Below, piece after piece: positions 48,961-58,829 of a stretch of 64,000 nucleotides of DNA. The position numbers and the translations under genes were made by a program. Within the stretch, counting starts at the first letter, position 1; each line of letters opens with the position of its first letter. Origin of the DNA: Populus alba (lineage: Eukaryota > Streptophyta > Magnoliopsida > Malpighiales > Salicaceae); the NCBI RefSeq assembly GCF_005239225.2, contig NC_133290.1, positions 11,354,204 through 11,418,203 on the forward strand. The letters run 5' to 3'. The notes under the pieces are model-generated. The model ran no database searches. It saw only the letters and a list, made by a program, of their open reading frames with translations, and had not been told where the DNA came from.

Positions 48961-49887
48961 TTATGTGTCGTAACCCATTTTTGGGTCCCCATGAAAAATA
49001 AAATAAATAGCCAAAAGAGGTTAGAAAAATAATAGGAGGCAGAAACGCTCGGAAAATAGTCAGAAAATTGGTCAAGGAATTTAAAAAATACAAGGATTGA
49101 ATTTTTGACAGTATATTCTTGAAGGATGGAAGCCCTATTGAGAAGGAAAATTTGAATTTTGAGGGAGAAAAGCCCAAATTTGGATTTTTATGGACTTAAT
49201 TGAATTTTTATGGACTTAATTGGTTTTTTATTTGAATTTTATAGAAGATTTGATTGCAAGAAAAATTGATTTTTAAGTCAATTTGGGCTTTTAATTTGGA
49301 GAAATTTAAGTTCTGGGGCCAAAATATATTTTTTGGGAATTTATTGGGTCAAATCAGGGGCTCAATTGCATAAATATTTGAAGTTTAAGGGCCAATTAGG
49401 GACTTAATTGTGAAAATCCGAAACCAGGGACCAATTTGGAGAAGGCGCAAAGATAGAGGGGGCTGTTTGGAATTGTTTCAGGGGCTTAATTGAAGAAATT
49501 AGAAGTTTATTGATCAATTAGGGGCTCAATTGCATAAATCAAAGTCCAAGGACCAAAGTGAAAAAGGCGGCCAACAAGAAGGGCGGGGACCGAATTTGGA
49601 GGACTGATTTGAAGTTTGGCCATTTAAATGAAACGGCGCGTTTTATTCAAAACGACGCCGTTTCATACACAAAAAAAAAAAAAAAAAAAAGGGGGGGAAA
49701 GCAGAACGGTGTCGTTTTGAACGACACTGTTCATCATCTTTCCTCCCCCCGGTTTAGCAGCAACAGAGATGAAAAATTCGAAAATTCTCCCGCGTCTCTC
49801 TCCTCGCCCCCACCACCACCGAAAGAGCCGACCAGCCGTTGCGTGATTGAAGGCGCACTAACCATGGTCTCCCACCCGTTCTGCCCC

Positions 49888-49895
49888 TATAAATA
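49888..49895 (+). promoter_or_regulatory. LTR TATA box
   Basis: TATAAATA preceded by a C-rich stretch, just upstream of the purine-rich leader. The 3' LTR has TATAAAAT at the same place (57,193-57,200). This sets the probable start of the retrotransposon RNA about 30 bp downstream. Confidence 0.65.
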
Positions 49896-50246
49896 TAGAA
49901 GAAAACCGAAGAAAAAAAAAGAGAAAAAGAAAACCCGAGAGAGGACCGGAAGAGAGAGGAGAGAGAGAGGACCCCGAGAGGAATAGAGAGAAAGAGACCC
50001 GAGAAGGGAGGAGAAGAGAGAGCAGGCACGAGAGAAAGAGAAGGGAATACTGGAATTAAACTGAAAATAAAAGAAAAAGAGAGAACCGAAACAGGGAGAA
50101 AGGAGGAGAGAGAGAGAGCGAACCGAACGCTTGGAAACAGCTGCAGCGCCGCGCCCACGAGCCACGCCACCGCAGCACCACCACGACCGCCTCCTCCACG
50201 CCAGGTACATTTTCTTCTTCCCCCCTTTGTTTTCGAAGCAGGCGTT

Positions 50247-50435
50247 GCCTCCTGCATGCAAAGTTTTGCATGCAGGAGGCGGGGGGGAAGAAAATTAATT
50301 CCCCCCCGCTGGGCCGAGGGTGTTGGGCCAGCCCGATGCTGGCCCAACCTTGCAAGTCTGGGCCGGTCCGGGCCCAGACTGTAGGAGATCTTGGGCCGAG
50401 ATCGGCCCAATTGCGTTCTGGGCCGAGGTCGGCCC
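50247..50435 (+). other. cluster of six GC-rich hairpins in the LTR
   Basis: Consecutive inverted repeats: 50,247-50,280 (16-bp arms GCCTCCTGCATGCAAA, 2-nt centre); 50,281-50,307 (GGGGGGGAA/TTCCCCCCC); 50,322-50,348 (11-bp arms GTTGGGCCAGC, 5-nt loop); 50,355-50,380 (10-bp arms AGTCTGGGCC, 6-nt loop); 50,391-50,410 (9-bp arms TTGGGCCGA); 50,420-50,435 (7-bp arms GGGCCGA). All arms pair perfectly. They lie downstream of the TATA box, so they would be in the RNA leader. The same six are in the 3' LTR (57,554-57,743). Confidence 0.93.
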
Positions 50436-51521
50436 GTGTGTTTTTTTTTTTTTGGGCTGAGCCTGGCCCATTTATTTGGGTCAGCCCAGCCCCATAATAT
50501 AATATATTATATATTATATTTTATATATTATGATATGTTATAATATATGTATATATATAAATAATATAATAATTAAAAAAACAATTTTGAAAACATCTTA
50601 AAAAATATTGTTGATTTTTCTGCATAGTTTTGTCAAAATGGTTTAATGTTGGTTTCTATTTTTATACCGTAAAGATACAAAAACCAGTGTTAAAAAATAG
50701 CCGGTTTTTTGTCAAAATATCAAAGATTTTTCAGAATAAAAAATGTTTTTTGCTTTCAAAAAAATTCTAAAAAGTCCCTAAAAATGTTGTTGATTTTTCT
50801 GCATATTTTTATCAAAGTAGATTAATATTGGGTTTGTATTTTTATACCGTAAAGATACAAGCTCGGTATTAAAATATCTGATTTTTCGTCAAAAGCATAA
50901 AAAATAATATTTTTCCAAAAAAAATTGTTTTTGTTTTAAAATACGGCCTAGTCTCTCCAATATATATATATAAATATTATAATATCATATTTTCACACAA
51001 CAAAGGAAATTTTCAAAACAATATATGTATTAGCATGCATTTTGGCTTTAATAACCAGTTTATTTAAGCCATGAGAACTAGGCCAATATTTCAAAAATTC
51101 TAAAAAAATCTTTCTGTTTTCTTTTAGTATTTGGGATTACGAATTTATACGTAAAACGTATTCCTAAATATTATTAATAAAATTTGGTATAGACGTTAGA
51201 ACGGTTAGGATTTTACCCGATAAGATAAAAGACCTCCTTACCGAGGAGGATTTTTCTTGAACCATAGACAGACCAACGACTAGAAGTACAATAACACCTT
51301 AGTTTTTATCAGACAATAAAACAATGCAGCTTACCTTAGGTAGGGCGTATTTGGGGTGCTAATACCTTCCCTTTACGCAACCAGTCCCCGTACTCAATCT
51401 CTGAGACCAGTTAGGTTCCTAGTGACCAAAATACTAGGTGGCGACTCCAAAGAACAAAAAAAAAATTTTTGCCAGTCGAACCCGCATAGATTTGGATTTT
51501 TTTTTTTGGGGTGCGACAGAA

Positions 51522-51540
51522 TGGCGACTCCACTGGGGAC
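51522..51540 (+). other. primer-binding site (tRNA-Arg type)
   Basis: TGGCGACTCCACTGGGGAC, three bases after the LTR end. It is complementary to the 3' end expected of a plant tRNA-Arg, the primer associated with the Tat/Ogre lineage. The tRNA match is from memory and was not searched. Confidence 0.75.
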
Positions 51541-52121
51541 CTTGTAGACTAAGCTTTGTTTTTTGTCTGATTTATTTGTGTTTGCCTGTGCTTATTTTTT
51601 ATATGCCTTTCCTTTTATTTAATCGCGTATTTTGTTTTTATTTTTACGCGCATTTATTCATGCATTATATACAATTGTCTCATGCATGCATCACTTGCCT
51701 TAATTTTGAAAAGCACACACAAGCCTTAAGTTAAGTGGGGAATTAGCGATTTACCCTAAGACTATTGGTCAGGGTTTAAATGCGTGAAACACCCAACTCA
51801 TATCTGAGTGCCTGCTTGGTAATGGTGGACATACGTGTCTTAACTGTTCCTTGCAACGCCCCCATACTGTCTTTACGAAGAACGTCACTGGGCAGATATG
51901 AGACCCTTCGAGACCAGATAGAAAACTTACCCACTATCACTTAATAAATAGAGTTTGTCCTTAGGTTATGTATCTTATTTGCATCAAGATTAATAATGTT
52001 ATACTCATCGCACATCACTTGTGCATCACATTTTCATCACGCATTTTGTTATCATATGCATTACAGATCGTGAAACATAGGTCCTACATCCAGAGTCCAC
52101 CAAACCCGGTCCAGATCAAGA

Positions 52122-53554
52122 ATGGAAAATGAAAAAAGAGCTCAATTAGAGTCGCACTACCAGACCGAGTTGGAATCTGTGAAAAATGAAGTTTCTCGAC
52201 TGACCAGTCTGCTTGAGCAATTTTTAAGAGCCAAGAATGGGGAGGGAACATCTACCCAACCACAATATAGGAGCACCATCAGTTCATGTTCCGGGGGCAT
52301 CTCAGAACTTGGGGGCAGATTCAGTGACGGGGCAGCACTTTGCACCTACCATTCCCATTCAGCCCCCTCAAGCTCACATCACTGTGGAAGGGCCTCCCGA
52401 TAATAGGTCCACCAGATTTATGAACGATGACAAGATATCAGCCTTGGAAGAAAGGTTAAAGAGCAGTCGAGGGAAATGACTGGTTTGACCCCATGCGAGC
52501 GTCTGAAATATGCTTGGTACCAAACATCACGGTACCAAAAAAATTTAGGATTCCGGAGTTTATAAAGTACACTGGGTTGGAATGCCCAAACACTCACCTT
52601 CGATCTTATTGCAATAAGATGGCTGAGGTGATTCATGACGATAAGTTACTGATCTACTTTTTCCAAGATAGTCTATCGGTCGGCGCTAAGTTGGTACATG
52701 AGGTTGGATAATGCCAAGATCAAGAAATGGAAGGATTTAGTTGAGGCTTTCCTTAAGCAATACAAGTTCAATTTGGAAATTGCTCCAGATCGAATGAGCC
52801 TTATGTCAATGGAAAAGAGAAGCCAAGAATCAGTAAGGGCTTATGCGCAAAGATGGAGGGACGAGGCCATGCATGTGCAACCCCCTTTGATAGAAACGGA
52901 GATGGTGACTTTGTTCGCCAACACATTCAAGGCACCCTACTATGAGCATTTAATGGGTAGCTCATCTCAACATTTCTATGATGCTGTACGCATAGCAGAA
53001 AGAATAGAGCAAGGGATTAAAGCTGGACGCATAATTGAGCCATCAGAGACAAAGGGTTTTTTTTGGAAGAAAAATTGAAAGGTCCCGTTAACAACTTCGA
53101 AGGTGGGTCCAATGACAAGATAACGGATTCATATAACCCACAAATACCTACCTCTCATGTGGCCCACATAAACTTTAACAAACCTTTTTCCCCTAATCGA
53201 GCAAATGGCCAGTCAAACACCCAAAACAACCACCAACGACCAAACACAAGATACATTTCAGAACAACTACCGCCATTACCCATGCCTCTGAAGGATATAT
53301 ATGCCAAACTACTAAGCATTGGACAAATAGCTCCTATCCCTACATTACCACTACAGCCACCATTCCCCATCTGGTATAAGCCCGAGTTGACTTGCGAGTA
53401 CCATGTTGGTATTCCGGGGCATTGTCTTGAAACGTGCTATGGTTTCAAGAACAAGTTGTTGAAGCTCATCAAGATAGGATGGGTGTCATTTGAAGATGCA
53501 CCCAATATCAGTTTAAATCCATTGCCTGGTCATGACAAAAGTGATAGGGGATAA
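52122..53554 (+). pseudogene. retrotransposon gag, frameshifted
   Basis: Gypsy-type capsid protein. It starts at 52,122 with a predicted coiled coil (about residues 5-40). The conserved Retrotrans_gag core then runs from FRIPEFIKYTG (about 52,540) through HLRSYCNKMAEV and KWKDLVEAFLKQYKFN to HFYDAVRIAERIEQGIKAGR (about 53,020). A late segment has a CEYHVGIPGHCLETCYGFKN zinc-knuckle-like motif (about 53,392-53,451). Reading frame changes are needed near 52,290-52,400, 52,466, 52,683 and 53,060 (beside a T8 run). It is either a decayed gag, or an intact one damaged by one-base errors in the assembly, which the LTR comparison makes possible. Confidence 0.85.
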
Positions 53555-54640
53555 AGGTTGGAAAACCTTGGTCAAGAGTCGTCAATAATGAAGAAGGCGA
53601 GATCGAAGAGAAGACAAGGAAATGCAAGTGGGGAAGGAAGATGAAGCATTGCCTCGGTTGACTTTCCACACACTAGAAGAAGTTTCAGAACGGGTTGACC
53701 CAAGAACTTCTCGTAGTTTTCAAAAATGTAAAACAACTTTATTTGCCTTAGCATGTTTTTGTCATTTGCTTTTGTCTTTGCTTTTATTTTCTCTAGTGAG
53801 CATTCAGAGCTCATATTGTCAGCCAGATTTTTATGTTTGTCTTTAAGCTTACTTTTTCTTTAAATAAATGATGAGTTTATGCATTTTTTTAACAAATTTG
53901 AGTGGTTACAAATAAAGTATCAATAAAATGGTTTAATATGAAATTTAAGAAAAGCTAACCCTAAAAGTACAACCCTATCTCTGATAGCATGGATAAATGT
54001 TTTAAGTGGTCACTTTGTAATTGTCTTTTAAAGAATAGAGTTTATCAACCATAACAATGGCATTTTGAAATAAAAAAAAAAATCATTATCTATTCACTCA
54101 CTAAAAAAGTTTATCACCGGCTGAATGAATTGCTTCTCTATATAAAAACCCAGACTAATATCGCACCCCTGTACTAGGGGGCAAGACGGGATGTTTTATG
54201 AAAAGTTTTACGATTTGAAAACCAAGCTAAAGCATTTGACAAAAGCATGACAAAGAGGCAAATACAAGTCATACATTTTGAGAAAAGGACTACTTGAAGA
54301 AAGTCAAAGACTTTTTCTCCAAGAATATGATAGGCAACACGAGAGATGAATCCAGCATACGACTTCAAAAGCAAGTTCATGTTAAGAGGGAGTCCCATGA
54401 ACTAGAAGAAGAGGATGGGGCCTATGTTTCAAAACCAGGGTACGAATGCATGCATTGCATCTAATCATAAATCATTGCATATATGTTTTTTTTGGATCGT
54501 TACAGGAGGAGATCTTTAGCGCATTCCAACAAGATTATGGACGAAGAAAAGAATCATTGAGTTGATTCTAGAACAACAAGAAGAGAAGATAATGGTTTTC
54601 AAACCCTGCCAGCAGGAAGAACGACATCGATAGCATTCGG
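53555..54640 (+). other. non-coding interior of the retrotransposon
   Basis: Begins with 'gaaggcgagatcgaagagaag', the acidic tail text usual at the gag end, then becomes AT-rich with no pol domain in any frame. About 54,163 has the 'cgcacccctgtac' block that recurs in diverged form near 20,025. Confidence 0.6.
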
Positions 54641-54646
54641 TAAAAA

Positions 54647-55067
54647 GGAATAGCCAGATGTGATTCCAAGTTGTTGAGATCGCCGGAAGGGATCTCGTAT
54701 TTCAATGGAGGTCGCCAGAAAGGACCTCATATTTCAGTTTTGAATAAAAGGAATCACCAGATGGGATCCCAAGTTGTTCGAGATCGCCAGAAGGGGTCTC
54801 GTTTTCGATATTCATCAATGGAGGTCGCCAGAAGGTACCTCAAATTTCAGCTTTTGTATAAAAGGAATCGCCAGATGGGATTCCAAGTTGTTTGGCTAAA
54901 GGAGATCGCCAGAAGGGATCTCATATTTCGATGAAGGTCGCCAGAAGGGACCTAATATTTCAGCTTTGAATAAAAGGAATCGCTAGATGGGATTCCAAGT
55001 TATTTGAGATCGCCAGAAGGGATCTCGTACCTCGACATTCATCAAGGAAGGTCGCCAGAAGGGACCT
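54647..55067 (+). repeat. array of 12 short hairpins in a three-type cycle
   Basis: Stems of 5-6 bp around the loop GCCAGAAGG or GCCAGATGG, in the fixed order GGAATC/GATTCC, GAGATC/GATCTC, (G)AGGTC/GACCT(C), repeated four times. Positions: 54,647; 54,676; 54,708; 54,750; 54,780; 54,821; 54,864; 54,902; 54,935; 54,976; 55,006; 55,049, each about 19-21 nt. Two or three units have one mismatch or a G-T pair. Relatives recur at 55,981-56,001, 56,011-56,031 and about 56,062-56,085. Confidence 0.92.
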
Positions 55068-55117
55068 CATATTGAAACCATTTCTTAAAAAAGCATGGAG
55101 TTTACTAAGAATCATTT

Positions 55118-55950
55118 TTCCTGGGTAGGTCACCCATACAATGAGACCATCATATTCCCCCTGGGTAGGTCACCCATACAATGAGACCATCATTTTTCTT
55201 GGGTAGGTCACCCATACAATGAGACCATCACTTTTCTTGGGTTCGTCACCCATACAATGAGACAATCATTTTTCTCGGGTAGGTCACCCATACAATGAGA
55301 CCATCTTTTTTCTTGGGTAGGTCACCCATACAATGAGACCATCATTTTTCTTGGGTAGGTCACCCATACAATGAGACCATCACTTTTCTTGGGTTCGTCA
55401 CCCATACAATGAGACAATCATTTTTCTCGGGTAGGTCACCCATACAATGAGACCATCTTTTTTCTTGGGTAGGTCACCCATACAATGAGACCATCATTTT
55501 TCTTGGGTAGGTCACCCATACAATGAGACCATCGTTTTTCTTGGGTAGGTCACCCATCACAATGAGACCATATTTTTTTTTTTGGGTAGGTCACCCATCA
55601 CAATGAGACCATATTTTTTTCTGGGTAGGTCACCCATAAGAATGAGACCCTTCTCCATTTTTTTTTATCTGGGTAGGTCACCCATAAGAATGAGGCCATT
55701 CCTTCCCCTGGGTAGGTCACCCAAAGAATAAGACCACTCTTTCTTTTTCTGGGTAGGTCACCCATCACAATGAGACCATTTTTTTTCTGGATAGGTCACC
55801 CATAAGAATGAGACCATTCTCCATCTTTTTTTACCTGGGTAGGTCACCCATAATAATGAGGCCATTCTTCCCCTGGGCAGGTCACCCAAAGAATAAGACC
55901 ACTCTTTCCCTTTCCACTCGGGCAGGTCACCCATCATAATGAGACCATAC
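55118..55950 (+). repeat. TGGGTAGGTCACCCA tandem array
   Basis: About 20 units of 38-45 bp: 'gggtaggtcacccat', then 'acaatgagaccat', then a T-rich spacer. TGGGT and ACCCA pair across a 5-nt loop. Four-unit blocks of 152 bp are repeated (the variant 'gggttcgtcaccc' is at about 55,239 and 55,391). Units become longer and more varied to the right. A diverged relative is at 21,455-21,710. Confidence 0.95.
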
Positions 55951-56257
55951 ACACATTTTTTGTATTGATTATGGGTTAAAGGAATCGCCAGATGGGGTTC
56001 CAGGTTAAAGGAGATCACCAGATGAGATCTCGGATGGATTTTCATATTGATCAAACTAAAGTAAGAATTCAGAGGATCGCTGGATAAGGATCTCGAGATG
56101 ACTAAGTTTCGATCATGGTTTTTGGGGCTAAGGAGGATTGTTATAAAGGACAAAGTTTCAGATCAATCAAGCTTCGACCAGATCAGTTTCGGGAGTTCCG
56201 TTTTGGGTTTATCTTTATAACACTTACTGCGCAAAACCTATGCTCCGTAAGTATTAT

Positions 56258-56266
56258 AAAGAGGGG
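56258..56266 (+). other. polypurine tract
   Basis: AAAGAGGGG followed by CATC and the 3' LTR at 56,271. Its position and composition suit priming of plus-strand DNA synthesis. Confidence 0.85.
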
Positions 56267-56270
56267 CATC

Positions 56271-56972
56271 TGTCGTAACCCATTTTTGGGTCCCCATGAA
56301 AAATAAAATAAATAGCCAAAAGAGGTTAGAAAAATAATAGGAGGCAGAAACGCTCGGAAAATAGTCAGAAAATTGGTCAAGGAATTTAAAAAATACAAGG
56401 ATTGAATTTTTGACAGTATATTCTTGAAGGATGGAAGCCCTATTGAGAAGGAAAATTTGAATTTTGAGGAGAAAAGCCCAAATTTGGATTTTTATGGACT
56501 TAATTGAATTTTTATGGACTTAATTGGTTTTTTATTTGAATTTATAGAAGATTTGATTGCAAGAAAAATTGATTTTTAAGTCAATTTGGGCTTTAATTTG
56601 GAGAAATTTAAGTTCTGGGGCCAAAATATATTTTTTGGGAATTTATTGGGTCAAATCAGGGGCTCAATTGCATAAATATTGAAGTTTAAGGGCCAATTAG
56701 GGACTTAATTGTGAAAATCCGAAAACCAGGGACCAATTTGGAGAAGGCGCAAAGATAGAGGGGGCTGTTTGGAATTGTTTCAGGGGCTTAATTGAAGAAA
56801 TTAGAAGTTTATTGATCAATTAGGGGCTCAATTGCATAAATCAGAGTCCAAGGACCAAAGTGAAAAAGGCGGCCAACAAGAAGGGCGGGGACCGAATTTG
56901 GAGGACTGATTTGAAGTTTGGCCATTTAAATGAAACGGCGCGTTTATTCAAAACGACGCCGTTTCATACACA

Positions 56973-57003
<31 letters not shown>

Positions 57004-58827
57004 AAAGCAGAACGGTGTCGTTTTGAACGACACTGTTCATCATCTTCCTCCCCCCGGTTTAGCAGCAACAGAGATGAAAAATTCGAAAATTCTCCCGCGT
57101 CTCTCTCCTCGCCCCCACCACCACCGAAAGAGCCGACCAGCCGTTGCGTGATTGAAGGCGCACTAACCATGGTCTCCCACCCGTTCTGCCCCTATAAAAT
57201 ATAGAAGAAAACCGAAGAAAAAAAAGAGAAAAAGAAAACCTGAGAGAGGACCGGAAGAGAGAGGAGAGAGAGAGGACCCCGAGAGGAATAGAGAGAAAGA
57301 GACCCGAGAAGGGAGGAGAAGAGAGAGCAGGCACGAGAGAAAGAGAAGGGAATACTGGAATTAAACTGAAAATAAAAGAAAAAAGAGAGAACCGAAACAG
57401 GGAGAAAGGAGGAGAGAGAGAGAGCGAACCGAACGCTTGGAAACAGCTGCAGCGCCGCCGCCCACGAGCCACGCCACCGGCAGCACCACCACGACCGCCT
57501 CCTCCACGCCAGGTACATTTTCTTCTTCCCCCTTTGTTTTCGAAGCAGGCGTTGCCTCCTGCATGCAAAGTTTTGCATGCAGGAGGCGGGGGGGAAGAAA
57601 ATTAATTCCCCCCCGCTGGGCCGAGGGTGTTGGGCCAGCCCGATGCTGGCCCAACCTTGCAAGTCTGGGCCGGTCCGGGCCCAGACTGTAGGAGATCTTG
57701 GGCCGAGATCGGCCCAATTGCGTTCTGGGCCGAGGTCGGCCCGTGTGTTTTTTTTTTTTTTTGGGCTGAGCCTGGCCCATTTATTTGGGTCAGCCCAGCC
57801 CCATAATATAATATATATTATATATTATATTTTATATATTATGATATGTTATAATATATGTATATATATAAATAATATAATAATTAAAAAAACAATTTTG
57901 AAAAACATCTTAAAAAATATTGTTGATTTTTTTCTGCATAGTTTTGTCAAAATGGTTTAATGTTGGTTTCTATTTTTATACCGTAAAGATACAAAACCAG
58001 TGTTAAAAATAGCCGGTTTTTTGTCAAAATATCAAAGATTTTCAGAATAAAAAATGTTTTTGCTTTCAAAAAATTCTAAAAAGTCCCTAAAAATGTTGTT
58101 GATTTTTCTGCATATTTTTATCAAAGTAGATTAATATTGGGTTGTATTTTTATACCGTAAAGATACAAGCTCGGTATTAAAATATCTGATTTTCGTCAAA
58201 AGCATAAAAAATAATATTTTCCAAAAAAAATTGTTTTTGTTTTAAAATACGGCCTAGTCTCTCCCAATATATATATATAAATATTATAATATCATATTTT
58301 TCACACAACAAAGGAAATTTTCAAAACAATATATGTATTAGCATGCATTTTGGCTTTAATAACCAGTTTATTTAAGCCATGAGAACTAGGCCAATATTTC
58401 AAAAAATTCTAAAAAAATCTTTCTGTTTTCTTTTTAGTATTTGGGATTACGAATTTATACGTAAAACGTATTCCTAAATATTATTAATAAAATTTGGTAT
58501 AGACGTTAGAACGGTTAGGATTTTACCCGATAAGATAAAAGACCTCCTTACCGAGGAGGATTTTTCTTGAACCATAGACAGACCAACGACTAGAAGTACA
58601 ATAACACCTTAGTTTTTATCAGACAATAAAACAATGCAGCTTACCTTAGGTAGGGCGTATTTGGGGTGCTAATACCTTCCTTTTACGCAACCAGTCCCCG
58701 TACTCAATCTCTGAGACCAGTTAGGTTCCTAGTGACCAAAATACTAGGTGGCGACTCCAAAGAACAAAAAAAAAAATTTTGCCAGTCGAACCCGCATAGA
58801 TTTGGATTTTTTTTTTGGGGTGCGACA
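56271..58827 (+). repeat. 3' LTR of the Tat/Ogre-type element
   Basis: Near-identical copy of 48,966-51,518, including the TATA box and all six hairpins. By eye I count about three substitutions and more than twenty one-base length differences, most in homopolymers. It ends GGGTGCGACA and is followed by TTATG. Confidence 0.95.
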
Positions 58828-58829
58828 TT

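Larger units (their letters stand above)
48966..51518 (+). repeat. 5' LTR of the Tat/Ogre-type element
   Basis: TG...CA ends; the identical copy is at 56,271-58,827. U3 carries two inverted repeats (49,628-49,666, arms ATGAAACGGCG; 49,704-49,732, arms GAACGGTGTCGTT with one wobble). A TATAAATA box lies at 49,888-49,895, a GA-rich tract at 49,905-50,130, and the hairpin cluster at 50,247-50,435. Long AT-rich sequence follows to the 3' end, where 'aggtggcgactcc' (about 51,437) repeats part of the primer-binding site. Confidence 0.95.
48966..58827 (+). mobile_element. non-autonomous Tat/Ogre-type LTR retrotransposon (gag only)
   Basis: A 9,862-bp element with two LTRs of 2,553 and 2,557 bp, TGTCG/CGACA termini and a perfect 5-bp target duplication TTATG (48,961-48,965 and 58,828-58,832). 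The primer-binding site fits tRNA-Arg, as in Tat/Ogre elements. A polypurine tract stands before the 3' LTR. The 4,752-bp interior holds a frameshifted gag and two tandem arrays, but no protease, RT, RNase H or integrase. It therefore depends on another element's pol. The LTRs differ by very few substitutions, so the insertion is young. It splits the Harbinger element at the predicted start codon of its transposase. Confidence 0.95.

Noticed and set aside
49754..50410. A 218-codon minus-strand open frame, with similar ones at 57,059-57,780
   Set aside because: It is the complement of the GA-rich leader and hairpin region of the LTR. The protein is low-complexity Ser/Leu/Phe with no domain, and the two LTR copies give different lengths because of one-base differences.
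55118..55950. Regular repeats with varying spacers that superficially resemble a CRISPR array
   Set aside because: This is plant nuclear DNA inside an LTR retrotransposon. Spacers are short T-rich runs rather than unique 30-mers, and no cas genes exist. It is a retroelement tandem array.
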